A stretch of 64,000 nt of DNA from assembly GCF_001306455.1 (NCBI RefSeq), contig NZ_LGTQ01000013.1, positions 186,001 through 250,000 of the forward strand, written 5' to 3'. The notes below the pieces were generated by a model. The model made no database searches, was not told where the DNA came from, and saw only the letters and a list, made by a program, of their open reading frames with translations. Position 1 is the stretch's first letter. Every line of letters begins with the position of its first letter. This document shows, one piece after another, positions 54,171 through 62,003 of the stretch. Both the position numbers and the translations under genes were made by a program. The stretch comes from Jiulongibacter sediminis. GTDB lineage: Bacteria > Bacteroidota > Bacteroidia > Cytophagales > Spirosomataceae.

Positions 54171-54716
54171 TTGAATTCCATTGACATTCTTTTATTAATT
54201 CCCATTATCATGGGGGCATATACTGGCTTCAAACGCGGTCTGCTGGTGGAGGTTATTGGTATTCTTGCTCTTGTCATCGCTATCGTTTTCGGTTTCAGAT
54301 ACCTCGGTTTGGGGATGGACCTTATCGGCGAGTTTACCGGCGTAGATATGTCGGGCAAGGTGATGCCTTATCTGTCTTTTCTACTCATTTTCTTCCCAAC
54401 CATCTTTTTTGTTAATAAACTGGGGTGGGCTTTTCGAAAGGCATTACGTCTTACATTTCTTGGAACGATGGACGGAATCGCCGGAGCAGCTTTAGGAGCT
54501 TTTTTATGGTTCTTTGGTCTGAGTTCTTTGTTGTGGCTGGCCTCTACTGTCGGTTTAGGTCTTCCGCAAAACCTGGTGGCAGAATCAGAAGTTTATCCAA
54601 TTCTGGAAGGCTTCGCACCCAATATCATTGAAAGACTACGGGGAATTCTTCCTTCGGCAGGTGAGATATTTGATCAATTTCAGGAGTTGAAGGAGTCCGC
54701 CATGGAAAGGGCATAA
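54171..54716 (+). CDS. CvpA family membrane protein
   Basis: 181 residues with four hydrophobic spans. TTG start: LNSIDILLLIPIIMGAYTGFKRGLLVEVIGILALVIA, the usual CvpA N-terminus. The GFKRGL motif is conserved. CvpA is linked to colicin V export and to resistance to deoxycholate, but its mechanism is open. The C-terminal tail is soluble and acidic. Followed after the stop by a bidirectional terminator. Confidence 0.85.
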   Translation: MNSIDILLLIPIIMGAYTGFKRGLLVEVIGILALVIAIVFGFRYLGLGMDLIGEFTGVDMSGKVMPYLSFLLIFFPTIFFVNKLGWAFRKALRLTFLGTMDGIAGAALGAFLWFFGLSSLLWLASTVGLGLPQNLVAESEVYPILEGFAPNIIERLRGILPSAGEIFDQFQELKESAMERA

Positions 54717-54717
54717 A

Positions 54718-54748
54718 AAAAGCGGCTTGAAATGATCAAACCGCTTTT
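54718..54748. terminator. Bidirectional terminator between cvpA and the zinc protease gene
   Basis: Stem AAAAGCGG-C-TTGA / TCAA-A-CCGCTTTT (one mismatch), loop AATGA; T runs follow on both strands. It serves the two convergent genes. Confidence 0.85.
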
Positions 54749-54764
54749 AAGAGCTTTATCTCAA

Positions 54765-55472
54765 TTAATCATCCCCTCTCCCAAGGAAAATCATTAGATA
54801 ATAGGCAAGGTTTGCTACGGCAGCAAGTGCACCGACTACGTAGGTCATTGCGGCCCATTTTAGAGCATCTTTCGCCATTCCATGTTCCTGCTGACTAACC
54901 ACGTTTCTGGCTTCCATCCATTTCAATGCACGGTTACTGGCGTCAAATTCCACCGGTAGGGTAATCAATGAAAAGGCAGTTATCGCTACGTTAGCAACGA
55001 TCAAAGCAATCAACAACATGTTGCCGATGGCAGAGCCCTGAGAAATCATGTAGAAACCACCCATGAAGAGAAACATATTCATCATTCCCATCATTCTGGA
55101 GGCAAAACTCACGGCCGGCACCATTGCTGATCTCATTCTGAGAGCTGCATAAGCGGTGGCGTGCTGTACGGCGTGACCCACCTCGTGAGAGGCTACCGCA
55201 GCTGCTGCGGCACTTCGGCCATGATAAACATCAGTGCTTAGGTTTACCGTTTTGTTTTGAGGGTTATAGTGATCAGTCAGCTGACCGTTCACCTGAGTGA
55301 TTTTAACGTCATGAATACCATTATCACTCAGCATTTTGTGGGCAATCTCAGCCCCGCTTAAACCATTATGAAGACCGATTTTTGAATATTTTTTGAATTT
55401 GCTTTTCAAACGGTTGGAAACAATCCAACTGATTCCCATGAAAACCACACTTATTAAAATGATACCGTTCAT
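54765..55472 (-). CDS. Membrane zinc metallopeptidase of the YugP family
   Basis: 235 residues with an N-terminal span (MNGIILISVVFMGISWIV), the zinc motif HEVGHAVQH with His96, Glu97 and His100, and three further spans in the C-terminal half ('GMMNMFLFMGGFYMISQ', 'IGNMLLIALIVANVAITAF', 'AMTYVVGALAAVANLAYYLMIFL'). The layout is typical of neutral zinc metallopeptidase YugP. Physiological target unknown. Possibly a membrane-protein quality-control enzyme. Confidence 0.87.
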   Translation of the reverse strand: MNGIILISVVFMGISWIVSNRLKSKFKKYSKIGLHNGLSGAEIAHKMLSDNGIHDVKITQVNGQLTDHYNPQNKTVNLSTDVYHGRSAAAAAVASHEVGHAVQHATAYAALRMRSAMVPAVSFASRMMGMMNMFLFMGGFYMISQGSAIGNMLLIALIVANVAITAFSLITLPVEFDASNRALKWMEARNVVSQQEHGMAKDALKWAAMTYVVGALAAVANLAYYLMIFLGRGDD

Positions 55473-55621
55473 TCTTATTTTTTATTTTTTACGAATACTA
55501 CAAATCTTTTGTCTTGTCTTCAACATTTGTGACGAAAATGAGGAGACTTGTCACATAGAAAAACGACTTTACTCTCTACCAAATTCCATGAGGTCTTCAA
55601 ACTTTCTTGAAAGGGTGTTTT

Positions 55622-56614
55622 TCAGGACGACTGGTCTTTTTTTCTGATAAAAAACGAGATCGCCAGAGCCGTTAATCCGAACAAAACGATAAATATAATC
55701 CCTTGCATGGTATGCATGAAAGTGGCCAGTGTTATGCCATTTTGAGGGTCTAAACCATACAGGCCCACAATTTTACCGACCAGAAAATGATAACTTCCAA
55801 TACCGCCTACCGTAGGAGCGGCCATGCCTATAGTGCCCATTACCAGCATGGTTAATCCGGCCAGTGGACCCAGGTTTTCTGTTTGAGGTAAGGAGAAACA
55901 CAAGAACCATGTCATGAAGTAATACATTACCCAAATAAGCAAAGTATGTCCCCAGAAAGCCACGGGATTTTTGAGATTTCTCACTCCTGTGAAGCCTTCC
56001 CAAAGACCTTTAACGATGCCTTTGATTTTAACATAAATCCCGTATTTCTCGAGTTTCTGATCGTTCTTTTTAATCCAAAAGAAAGCAAAAGCAGCCAAGG
56101 CAATGAGAATTGCAAATGCTGAGCCGGCTATCACGGGATCAGGAAGTTTATCACCCATCAGCTCCAGGAAAAAGTCTTTCAACCGGTCAAACTCAAGAAT
56201 GAGATTGAGACAAATCAAAATCAATAATATGAAAACGTCAATGAGTCTTTCGGCCACTACAGCTCCAAAAGATTTCTCAAAAGGAACATTTTCAAGATCT
56301 TTCAAACTGGCCGACCTTGCAAGCTCACCGGCACGAGGTAAAACCAGATTAGTAACATAACCAATTAGCACGGCAATAGTGCTTCTGAATGCCGAGGGAT
56401 TATAGCCTAAAGGCTGCAACATGAGTTTCCAGCGATAGGCCCGGCTCCAATGAGCCACCAAAGCCATTAAGCCTGCCACGATCACCCAGAAGTAATTGGC
56501 ATTTTTAACATTTTCCCAGAGGATATTGAGGTCAATTCCTTTGAGAACATACCATAATAAAAGGCCTGCAAGGCCAAAGGAAATGACGAATTTGAGGGTG
56601 TTTTTGAGACTCAT
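55622..56614 (-). CDS. Lysylphosphatidylglycerol synthetase-like integral membrane protein (UPF0104)
   Basis: 330 residues with about eight membrane spans. 'GYVTNLVLPRAGELARSASLKDLENVPFEKSFGAVVAERLIDVFIL' is the hallmark of the LPG_synthase_TM/YbhN family, related to the flippase half of MprF, but without the aminoacyltransferase half. It likely moves lipids or polyprenyl-linked molecules between leaflets (inference). It lies downstream of panD across a terminator, so expressed from its own promoter or by read-through. Confidence 0.85.
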   Translation of the reverse strand: MSLKNTLKFVISFGLAGLLLWYVLKGIDLNILWENVKNANYFWVIVAGLMALVAHWSRAYRWKLMLQPLGYNPSAFRSTIAVLIGYVTNLVLPRAGELARSASLKDLENVPFEKSFGAVVAERLIDVFILLILICLNLILEFDRLKDFFLELMGDKLPDPVIAGSAFAILIALAAFAFFWIKKNDQKLEKYGIYVKIKGIVKGLWEGFTGVRNLKNPVAFWGHTLLIWVMYYFMTWFLCFSLPQTENLGPLAGLTMLVMGTIGMAAPTVGGIGSYHFLVGKIVGLYGLDPQNGITLATFMHTMQGIIFIVLFGLTALAISFFIRKKDQSS

Positions 56615-56621
56615 TCAGAAT

Positions 56622-56665
56622 AAAAAAAGGTCAAATGCTGCACAAATGTACAGGATTTGACCTTT
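56622..56665 (-). terminator. Terminator of panD
   Basis: On the minus strand AAAGGTCAAAT, 18-base loop, ATTTGACCTTT (56626-56636 and 56655-56665), then TTTTT. It separates panD from the LPG-synthase-like gene. Confidence 0.75.
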
Positions 56666-56685
56666 ATCAAATGTCTTCAAAAGAC

Positions 56686-57036
56686 TTATTTCACAACTCT
56701 GTTATTCTCATCAGGAAAAACCACAACGGGTTTATGATTGGCAGCTTCTTCCTGAGTCATCCAGGCATAAGAAATGATGATTACCACATCGCCGGGTTGT
56801 GCTTTACGTGCGGCTGCTCCGTTCAGGCAAATGATTCCTGAACCCCTTTTGCCTTTAATGGCGTAAGTTTCAAGCCTCTCGCCATTATGATTATTTACGA
56901 TCTGAACTTTCTCATTCTCCTTAATTCCGGCAGCGTCAAGCAAGTCTTCATCAATAGTGATGCTTCCTACGTAATTCAGTTCAGCCTGAGTTACCTTCAC
57001 GCGGTGAATCTTGGATTTGAATATGTTAACAAGCAT
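56686..57036 (-). CDS. panD: Aspartate 1-decarboxylase
   Basis: 116 residues; makes beta-alanine for pantothenate. It is made as a proenzyme and cuts itself at Gly24-Ser25 in '[13 protein letters not shown]' to leave an N-terminal pyruvoyl group. '[43 protein letters not shown]' is standard. With coaX (30592) it contributes to CoA formation. Promoter with TTTGCAGCC upstream and terminator downstream, so monocistronic. Confidence 0.95.
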   Translation of the reverse strand: MLVNIFKSKIHRVKVTQAELNYVGSITIDEDLLDAAGIKENEKVQIVNNHNGERLETYAIKGKRGSGIICLNGAAARKAQPGDVVIIISYAWMTQEEAANHKPVVVFPDENNRVVK

Positions 57037-57060
57037 TTTCTTGTGTTTTGTTTATCTCAA

Positions 57061-57074
57061 GGGCTGCAAAAATA
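57061..57074 (-). promoter_or_regulatory. panD promoter, -7 element with TTTGCAGCCC
   Basis: On the minus strand TATTTTTG (57067-57074) continuing CAGCCC. Perfect TAnnTTTG and the shared extension. No clear -33 element. Confidence 0.65.
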
Positions 57075-57130
57075 AGCATCCTGCCCCGGAAAACATAACG
57101 AGCCAATGTCTGAAATAATTCAAAAAGAGC

Positions 57131-57475
57131 TTATTGAAGTCCGCCATCTATCCAATCCTGAATTAATTGGATGTCAGAAGCCGGTAACTTATTGCCGTTT
57201 TTTGGCATCAGTGCAGGGTCTCCTTGTTCTTTATTGATTCGGCTGATGATTCCTGATGAAACAGCTGCGGCAATGCTGGCGTCGTTTACAAACTTCGCTC
57301 TTGCTTCAAAGTTGGCTCCGGAACCCGCCAAATGGCATGGCTGGCAATTGGCCTGAAAAATAGCGTTTACGTCACTGAAAGTAACAGCTGGTGTGGTGTC
57401 ATCTTCTTTTTCACAGGAAAACAGGCTGAGGCAAAGACCTAGGCCTATGGCAGTAATTTGTTTTGAGTAATTCAT
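57131..57475 (-). CDS. Lipoprotein cytochrome c-type protein
   Basis: 114 residues from ATG 57475; the longer frame from 57514 would put 13 polar residues before the signal. Signal with lipobox LSLFSCEKE, so lipid-anchored. 'IFQANCQPCHLAGSGANFEARAKF' holds a CxxCH heme c site, and the distal ligand is likely the Met of 'PALMPKNGNKLPASDIQLIQDWIDGGLQ', the usual end of small planctomycete-type cytochrome c domains. Probably electron transfer at the outer face; partner unknown. Confidence 0.82.
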   Translation of the reverse strand: MNYSKQITAIGLGLCLSLFSCEKEDDTTPAVTFSDVNAIFQANCQPCHLAGSGANFEARAKFVNDASIAAAVSSGIISRINKEQGDPALMPKNGNKLPASDIQLIQDWIDGGLQ

Positions 57476-57597
57476 AAAGTTTATGTTTTGATTTGTGGGA
57501 TTACGGTGAAGCACTCACCGAGGTTGCAATGCGTTGAATTAATCCGGTCTTTTTCTGGTTTTAAAAGCAGATCATTTACATGTAGCAACATTAATCT

Positions 57598-58506
57598 ATG
57601 CGATTCTTAATTACAGGTGGTACGGGTCTGGTGGGGAAGGAACTCACCTCCATATTAATAGCTGAAGACCATGAAGTTGGGATTCTTACCCGTTCTAAGA
57701 GAGAGAGTAAGAGTAAAGTCAATTATTTTCAATGGGATATTGATCAACAGGAGATTGAGGAACAGGCCTTAGAAGGAGTTGATTGTTTGATTCACCTCGC
57801 CGGAGCCGGGATCGCCGATAAACGCTGGTCAGAGAAAAGAAAGCAGGAAATTATTGATTCCCGGGTGAATCCTCTCAAATTTCTGGCGGCGGAATTTCAG
57901 CGAAAGGGTAATTTTCCAGCGAAAATAGTATCAGCCTCAGCCATCGGTTATTATGGTTTTGATACCGGTGATCAATTGCTCTCAGAGGTGCACAAAGCCG
58001 GCAAAGACTATATTTCAAACGTTGTGGTCGAGTGGGAGAAGGCTGTTAATGCTTTCGCCAAAACCGCAGCGTCACCAGCTGTGAAATTAAGAATCGGCAT
58101 CGTTCTGGATAAAAATGCGGGGGCATTGCCTCAGCTGGCTATGCCCGTCAAATTGGGTGTGGGCTCGCCTCTGGGTGATGGTGAGCAGTGGATGTCATGG
58201 ATTCATGTTCATGATCTGGCTCAAATGTTTTACGAAGCTGCCATGAACAAAGCCATGGATGGTATCTTTAATGCTGTAGCTCCAAATCCGGAACAGAATA
58301 AGACCATTGTTAAGGAACTGGGGAAAGTCTTAAAAAGACCGATTTGGGTACCCAATGTTCCCAAAATTGCTTTGAAGTTGCTTTTACAAGAGCGGGCTCA
58401 ATTGGTGCTGGGAGGTAATAAAGTTTCTTCCGTAAAAATTGAAGACACCGGGTTTACCTTTAAATTTAAGGAGCTGTCTGATGCTTTGGCTGATATTTAT
58501 TCCTGA
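57598..58506 (+). CDS. TIGR01777-family NAD-dependent epimerase (YfcH/SDR39U1)
   Basis: 302 residues of the short-chain dehydrogenase fold. The N-terminal NADP loop 'LITGGTGLVGKELTSIL' lacks none of the glycines, 'HLAGAGIADKRWSEKRKQEI' and 'VSASAIGYYGFDTGD' are diagnostic of TIGR01777. The C-terminal DUF1731 domain ('PIWVPNVPKIALKLLLQERAQLVLGGNKV') is complete. Substrate unknown. The gene stands alone, divergent from the cytochrome gene. Confidence 0.9.
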   Translation: MRFLITGGTGLVGKELTSILIAEDHEVGILTRSKRESKSKVNYFQWDIDQQEIEEQALEGVDCLIHLAGAGIADKRWSEKRKQEIIDSRVNPLKFLAAEFQRKGNFPAKIVSASAIGYYGFDTGDQLLSEVHKAGKDYISNVVVEWEKAVNAFAKTAASPAVKLRIGIVLDKNAGALPQLAMPVKLGVGSPLGDGEQWMSWIHVHDLAQMFYEAAMNKAMDGIFNAVAPNPEQNKTIVKELGKVLKRPIWVPNVPKIALKLLLQERAQLVLGGNKVSSVKIEDTGFTFKFKELSDALADIYS

Positions 58507-58532
58507 CTATTTTTGAAAAAACGTTTTATTCT

Positions 58533-58616
58533 ATGTCCTGGCCTATTCTGCTGTTTTTTATTGGAGGTTTAATGTTACTCTACGCCATTTGGCGAAAGCG
58601 GGGCGGCAAGTTCTGA
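58533..58616 (+). CDS. Candidate 27-residue single-pass membrane peptide
   Basis: The frame reads MSWPILLFFIGGLMLLYAI then WRKRGGKF and stop: one uninterrupted span and a basic tail (positive-inside, N-out). It is 26 bases after the epimerase stop. There is no obvious purine-rich ribosome site. The composition (no charged residue in 20, then five basic within eight) is unlikely in random DNA, but the short length leaves doubt. Confidence 0.45.
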   Translation: MSWPILLFFIGGLMLLYAIWRKRGGKF

Positions 58617-58661
58617 CATAGCCATACAAACAGACTTTCGTTTTTTGTAGTAGATTTGAGT

Positions 58662-60029
58662 ATGCAGCAGGTCAGCACTCTTCTACTTTTACTTTTTTTG
58701 GCTTATTCACCGGTCTCCTTAAGTCAAAACTATGCCTTAAAATTTGACGGGGTTGACGATTTTCTGGAACTGGAAAACAGCTCTTTTCAGATTGAATCTG
58801 ATCAAAATTTCACGGTAAGCTTTTGGATTCAGCTATCAAATTCTACTAATCCTGACGTTGAGAAGGAATACTTGTTTCTCAAAGAAACCGGAGAGCAACA
58901 CCCGCTAAAAATCTGGATTGATACACGAGTTGATGACCCTGACCGGTTCAAAATTAAGGTTTCAAGATTTGATGGTGAATATTCACCTTCACTGACTTCT
59001 TCGGCATCGATTAACGATGGGCAATGGCACCATATAGCTTTGGTGAAAAATCAACGCATGCTTTTATTCTACCTTGATGGCACCATGGATGCGTATGTGC
59101 GTGATAATACCAATGGCATTTTAGCTGGTCAAAGTCCCGCTGGGATAGGAGGGGCCGATGAAGCTTACTTTGCAGGAGCTTTAGATAATTTGAGCTTTAG
59201 AAATCAAGCTCTGGATGCGGCTGCAGTAAAAGCAGAATTTGTTAATGGGAACAACCGGTCTGATGACCAGATTTTATTTGATTTTGATTCGAAAGAGACG
59301 AATGTTATCAGCTCCTCAGCAGGTCAGGGACAGTTGATTATGAAAAACTTTGAAGAAGGTGCCTTCATTGAAGGTTTGCCAGATTTTCAAGAAGGTGGTA
59401 GTACGGGATGGTGGGCTGAGTTAACCCGGGCTTATGAAAACTACCGAAATGGTGAGCCGGTGAATCTTTCCAGCCGTTTTATGTGGCAAACCATTTTTAT
59501 GCTGCTGGGTGCCGCGGCTTTCAGTTATGGGGTATTCAGATGGATTCTTTTTCAAAGACAGAAAGCTGCCAGAGAGCGGGAAGAGAAAATTCAAACCGAA
59601 CTTAGCTCAAAAAAGAAGGAATTGGTCAGTCAAACTCTTCATCTGGTTAACAAAAATGCTGTTTTGAATGACTTAAAAGAGGATTTGACCAATTACCAAA
59701 AAGCCAGTGAAGGCAGTATTAAGGAAATCAATAAAATCATCAGAAACCTCAAAATGGAAAATGCCTCGGAGGCTAACTGGGAGGTTTTTAAGTCGCAATT
59801 CATGGAAATGCATGATGGTTTTGACCGAAAACTGCGTGAGAAAAACCAAAGCATTACAGATAATGAAATCAGACTGGCTGCTCTGGTAAAAATGAAGCTC
59901 AGTAATAAAGAAATCGCTGAAATGTTAAATGTACAGCCTGAAAGCGTGAAGAAGTCAAAATTCAGACTCAAAAAGAAACTGAGCCTTGAGGGAGTAAAGG
60001 ATTTGAATGTATTTTTAGAAGGACTCTGA
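58662..60029 (+). CDS. Membrane-bound regulator: LamG domain, transmembrane helix, coiled coil and LuxR-type HTH
   Basis: 455 residues from ATG 58662 (an in-frame TTG two codons earlier is possible). Signal peptide (to about SLSQ), then a LamG/concanavalin-like domain (residues about 25-200: 'ALKFDGVDDFLELENSS', 'NDGQWHHIALVKNQRMLLFYLDG'), a transmembrane helix 'FMWQTIFMLLGAAAFSYGVF', a coiled coil, and a C-terminal HTH ('MKLSNKEIAEMLNVQPESVKKSKFRLKKKL'). It reads as an external sugar or matrix sensor joined to a DNA-binding domain with no kinase. This layout is found in Bacteroidota. Confidence 0.8.
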   Translation: MQQVSTLLLLLFLAYSPVSLSQNYALKFDGVDDFLELENSSFQIESDQNFTVSFWIQLSNSTNPDVEKEYLFLKETGEQHPLKIWIDTRVDDPDRFKIKVSRFDGEYSPSLTSSASINDGQWHHIALVKNQRMLLFYLDGTMDAYVRDNTNGILAGQSPAGIGGADEAYFAGALDNLSFRNQALDAAAVKAEFVNGNNRSDDQILFDFDSKETNVISSSAGQGQLIMKNFEEGAFIEGLPDFQEGGSTGWWAELTRAYENYRNGEPVNLSSRFMWQTIFMLLGAAAFSYGVFRWILFQRQKAAREREEKIQTELSSKKKELVSQTLHLVNKNAVLNDLKEDLTNYQKASEGSIKEINKIIRNLKMENASEANWEVFKSQFMEMHDGFDRKLREKNQSITDNEIRLAALVKMKLSNKEIAEMLNVQPESVKKSKFRLKKKLSLEGVKDLNVFLEGL

Positions 60030-60121
60030 AAGGGCTATCACCAGAAGAAGCTTTGCATTGAACCGGTAAGAAAGAGATTGATTCAACGACTTTTTGTTCT
60101 TGATGCCAGGAAATAACCTCT

Positions 60122-60158
60122 TAAATTTGTGAGTACACTCAGCCCAACGATTTCGTTG
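60122..60158 (+). promoter_or_regulatory. Candidate promoter and inverted repeat ahead of the LuxR-type gene at 60196
   Basis: TAAATTTG (60122-60129) matches the TAnnTTTG -7. Downstream, CAACGA TT TCGTTG (60145-60158) is a perfect inverted repeat in the leader, a possible operator. Confidence 0.4.
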
Positions 60159-60195
60159 ATAAAGCCAATTAAGGTTGAACTGACACGCTCAAAAG

Positions 60196-61074
60196 ATGAA
60201 TGCCACTATTTTAATCGGAGGTTACCTTGGCCTCATTTTCTTCCTATGTATTTTTCAGGCGTACATCTATCTGCTGCATAAAAGGAAATCTTCTCTTTTC
60301 TATTTTCTTTTTACCTTCTCATGTGCCATAGGCCTGCTACTAGAGCCGGGATTTACTGAGCAGAAGCTATTCAGCCTTCCCTTTTCAGGAGAGATTAATC
60401 TGATTACGCATCTAACGGTACCTCTTTTTGGAGCCCTCTTCGCCATCAATTATCTCAAAGTAAAGAGCAGGCGTATTCATTATTATTTGCTTGGTACAGC
60501 ATTGGCCATTTCAGGCACTCTTTATCTTTTTCACTATTTAGCTGCCGCCTCCTTTACCTTTTATTTATTGGCCGGTGACCTGATAGCCGTGGTGATTTTA
60601 GGGTTTTATTTTGTGTATTCCTTTATTCATTTTTCTAAAAGCACCTCTAAGTTTTTCATCGTTGGCTTTATTTTCACTTTTGCCTTTTCGCTTGATTTTT
60701 TTATTCTCAAAAGACTAAATCTCGCTCTTTTTAATACCTCTGAATTTACCCTAATGCTGGCCGGAGTTTTGGAGGCTCTCTTTACCACTTTTGCAGTTCT
60801 GTACACCTTGAAAAATGAAAATCAGGCAATGGAATCAAAAAATGTTGAAAGTCTTTCGGGATCACACTTAAGTACCGTAGAGGAACTGATCAATCAATAC
60901 CGGTTATCTGAAAGAGAGAATGAGGTTTTGCAGCAGATTCTGCTCGGTAAATCAAATTCTGAAATTGGAGAGGCACTCTTTATTTCACTCCACACCGTGA
61001 AATACCATTCGAAAAACCTTTACACTAAACTTGAGGTCAGGAATAGGAAAGAGCTTTTTCAGAGATTCCTCTAA
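60196..61074 (+). CDS. Membrane-bound LuxR-type regulator
   Basis: 292 residues. The N-terminal 205 residues have about seven hydrophobic spans ('ILIGGYLGLIFFLCIFQAYIYLL', 'HYYLLGTALAISGTLYLFHYL', and more), as in 7TM-sensing regulators. The last 65 residues ('YRLSERENEVLQQILLGKSNSEIGEALFISLHTVKYHSKNLYTKLEV') are a full LuxR HTH. No receiver or kinase domain, so it is likely a one-component membrane sensor that binds DNA from the membrane. The signal is unknown. Confidence 0.85.
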   Translation: MNATILIGGYLGLIFFLCIFQAYIYLLHKRKSSLFYFLFTFSCAIGLLLEPGFTEQKLFSLPFSGEINLITHLTVPLFGALFAINYLKVKSRRIHYYLLGTALAISGTLYLFHYLAAASFTFYLLAGDLIAVVILGFYFVYSFIHFSKSTSKFFIVGFIFTFAFSLDFFILKRLNLALFNTSEFTLMLAGVLEALFTTFAVLYTLKNENQAMESKNVESLSGSHLSTVEELINQYRLSERENEVLQQILLGKSNSEIGEALFISLHTVKYHSKNLYTKLEVRNRKELFQRFL

Positions 61075-61088
61075 TTGATAAGAATTAG

Positions 61089-61141
61089 TACCAAATGGCT
61101 GTTTAGGAGTACGAAAATCTAAAAACTATACCAAAGTATAG
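61089..61141. promoter_or_regulatory. Perfect inverted repeat and direct repeats ahead of the LytTR operon
   Basis: CTATAC CAAA GTATAG (61126-61141) is a perfect 6-bp inverted repeat with a 4-base loop. TACCAAA occurs twice, at 61089-61095 and 61129-61135, 40 bases (about four helical turns) apart. LytTR regulators usually bind paired direct repeats, so this may be an autoregulatory site of the regulator encoded at 61647. Not tested. Confidence 0.45.
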
Positions 61142-61218
61142 GTCATTTTAAACTAAAGGGTAGGCGTCAGAAATTTTGGAAATGATTGTTTTGTATTCTG
61201 AAAACGTGCCCCAAAACA

Positions 61219-61647
61219 ATGAAAAGACCTTTCCTGAAAACTACGTCTACACTAACTCTATGTTTAATGTTCTCTATGGCTGCCCCTGGCCAGATATCAA
61301 ATCCAACTCTTTCTTCTGCCGGCTTAACCAGATCCGTTTATCTTACGGCTGAATCTTCTCCGTGGCTAAATAGGGTTGAAACTTCGGTGACTAATCACAG
61401 TGGGGAAACTTTTAGTACCGGCAATTCAGCAGAGGCTGCAGCCAAGAGTATTGATACCCCTTGTCCTGAGAACCTGGAAGTGCAAACTGTGACCGATACT
61501 GTTTATCAGGCTGCCGGCTATCTTACTTCTAATCTGAACGCCGGAGTCAATCAGAGTTACCTGGCCGGGGAGGCCATAGATCTCGCTCCGGGCTTTGATT
61601 CCGGTTATAATGAGTTTTTTGAAGCAAGTATTGAGGGCTGTAACTGA
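61219..61647 (+). CDS. Small exported protein ending in a 3-coathanger-stack (GCx-COOH) domain
   Basis: 142 residues from ATG 61219; the upstream TTG would place polar sequence before the signal MKRPFLKTTSTLTLCLMFSMAAPGQ. The C-terminal part ('VYQAAGYLTSNLNAGVNQSYLAGEAIDLAPGFDSGYNEFFEASIEGCN') follows the pattern A..I.L.PGF.....F.A.I..C, and ends GC-Asn, as in the GCx-COOH coathanger family. The middle is low-complexity Ser/Thr/Ala. The last base of the stop overlaps the first of the LytTR gene. Likely a surface protein expressed with its own regulator. Confidence 0.65.
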   Translation: MKRPFLKTTSTLTLCLMFSMAAPGQISNPTLSSAGLTRSVYLTAESSPWLNRVETSVTNHSGETFSTGNSAEAAAKSIDTPCPENLEVQTVTDTVYQAAGYLTSNLNAGVNQSYLAGEAIDLAPGFDSGYNEFFEASIEGCN

Positions 61648-61937
61648 TGATGGAAAAAATCAGTATCGGAGGAGGTAAAAAGGCGTATGCCTCTCAAATT
61701 GTCTATCTGCAGGCAGACGTAAATTATACCTATGTCTTTCTGAAAAGCGGCAGGAAGGAGTTTGTGGCAACCACCCTTGGGGTGCTGGAGAAACGTTTGA
61801 GTGACTTTGACTTTATCAGACCAAACCGAAAAGTAGTAATTAACCGACAATACATTCGTGAAATAAAAGGTGGTAAGGTTATTCTCGAAGGGAGACAGGA
61901 GTTTAGGATAAGTCGCCGAAGGAATATCAATTCATGA
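61647..61937 (+). CDS. Stand-alone LytTR DNA-binding protein
   Basis: 96 residues made of one LytTR domain and nothing else: 'YASQIVYLQADVNYTYVFLKSGRKEFVATTLGVLEKRL' followed by 'FIRPNRKVVINRQYIREIKGGKVILEGRQEFRISRRR'. There is no receiver domain, so it cannot be switched by phosphorylation and may act constitutively or with a partner. The start overlaps the stop of the small exported protein by one base (TGATG), which points to translational coupling. A second ATG follows immediately. Confidence 0.88.
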   Translation: MMEKISIGGGKKAYASQIVYLQADVNYTYVFLKSGRKEFVATTLGVLEKRLSDFDFIRPNRKVVINRQYIREIKGGKVILEGRQEFRISRRRNINS

Positions 61938-61947
61938 TATTGGTACG

Positions 61948-61980
61948 AAAAAAGCTGACTGCCCTTGTGGGAAGTCGGCT
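61948..61980 (-). terminator. Terminator of the 62004 gene
   Basis: On the minus strand AGCCGACTTCCC, loop ACAA, GGGCAGTCAGCT, then TTTTT. Eleven pairs, one mismatch, one G-T. T run only on the minus strand. Confidence 0.8.
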
Positions 61981-62003
61981 CTATTGCAGGACTTAAAAGC
62001 TTC

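Noticed and set aside
55393-55647. Plus-strand frame of 84 codons between the zinc protease and LPG-synthase-like genes
   Set aside because: It overlaps the starts and ends of both neighbours and has no domain-like sequence; the hydrophobic stretch comes from T-rich intergenic DNA.
58651-58658. TAGATTTG as promoter of the LamG-LuxR gene
   Set aside because: A start site 7 bases downstream would fall inside or after the ATG at 58662, with no room for a leader; the match may be chance.
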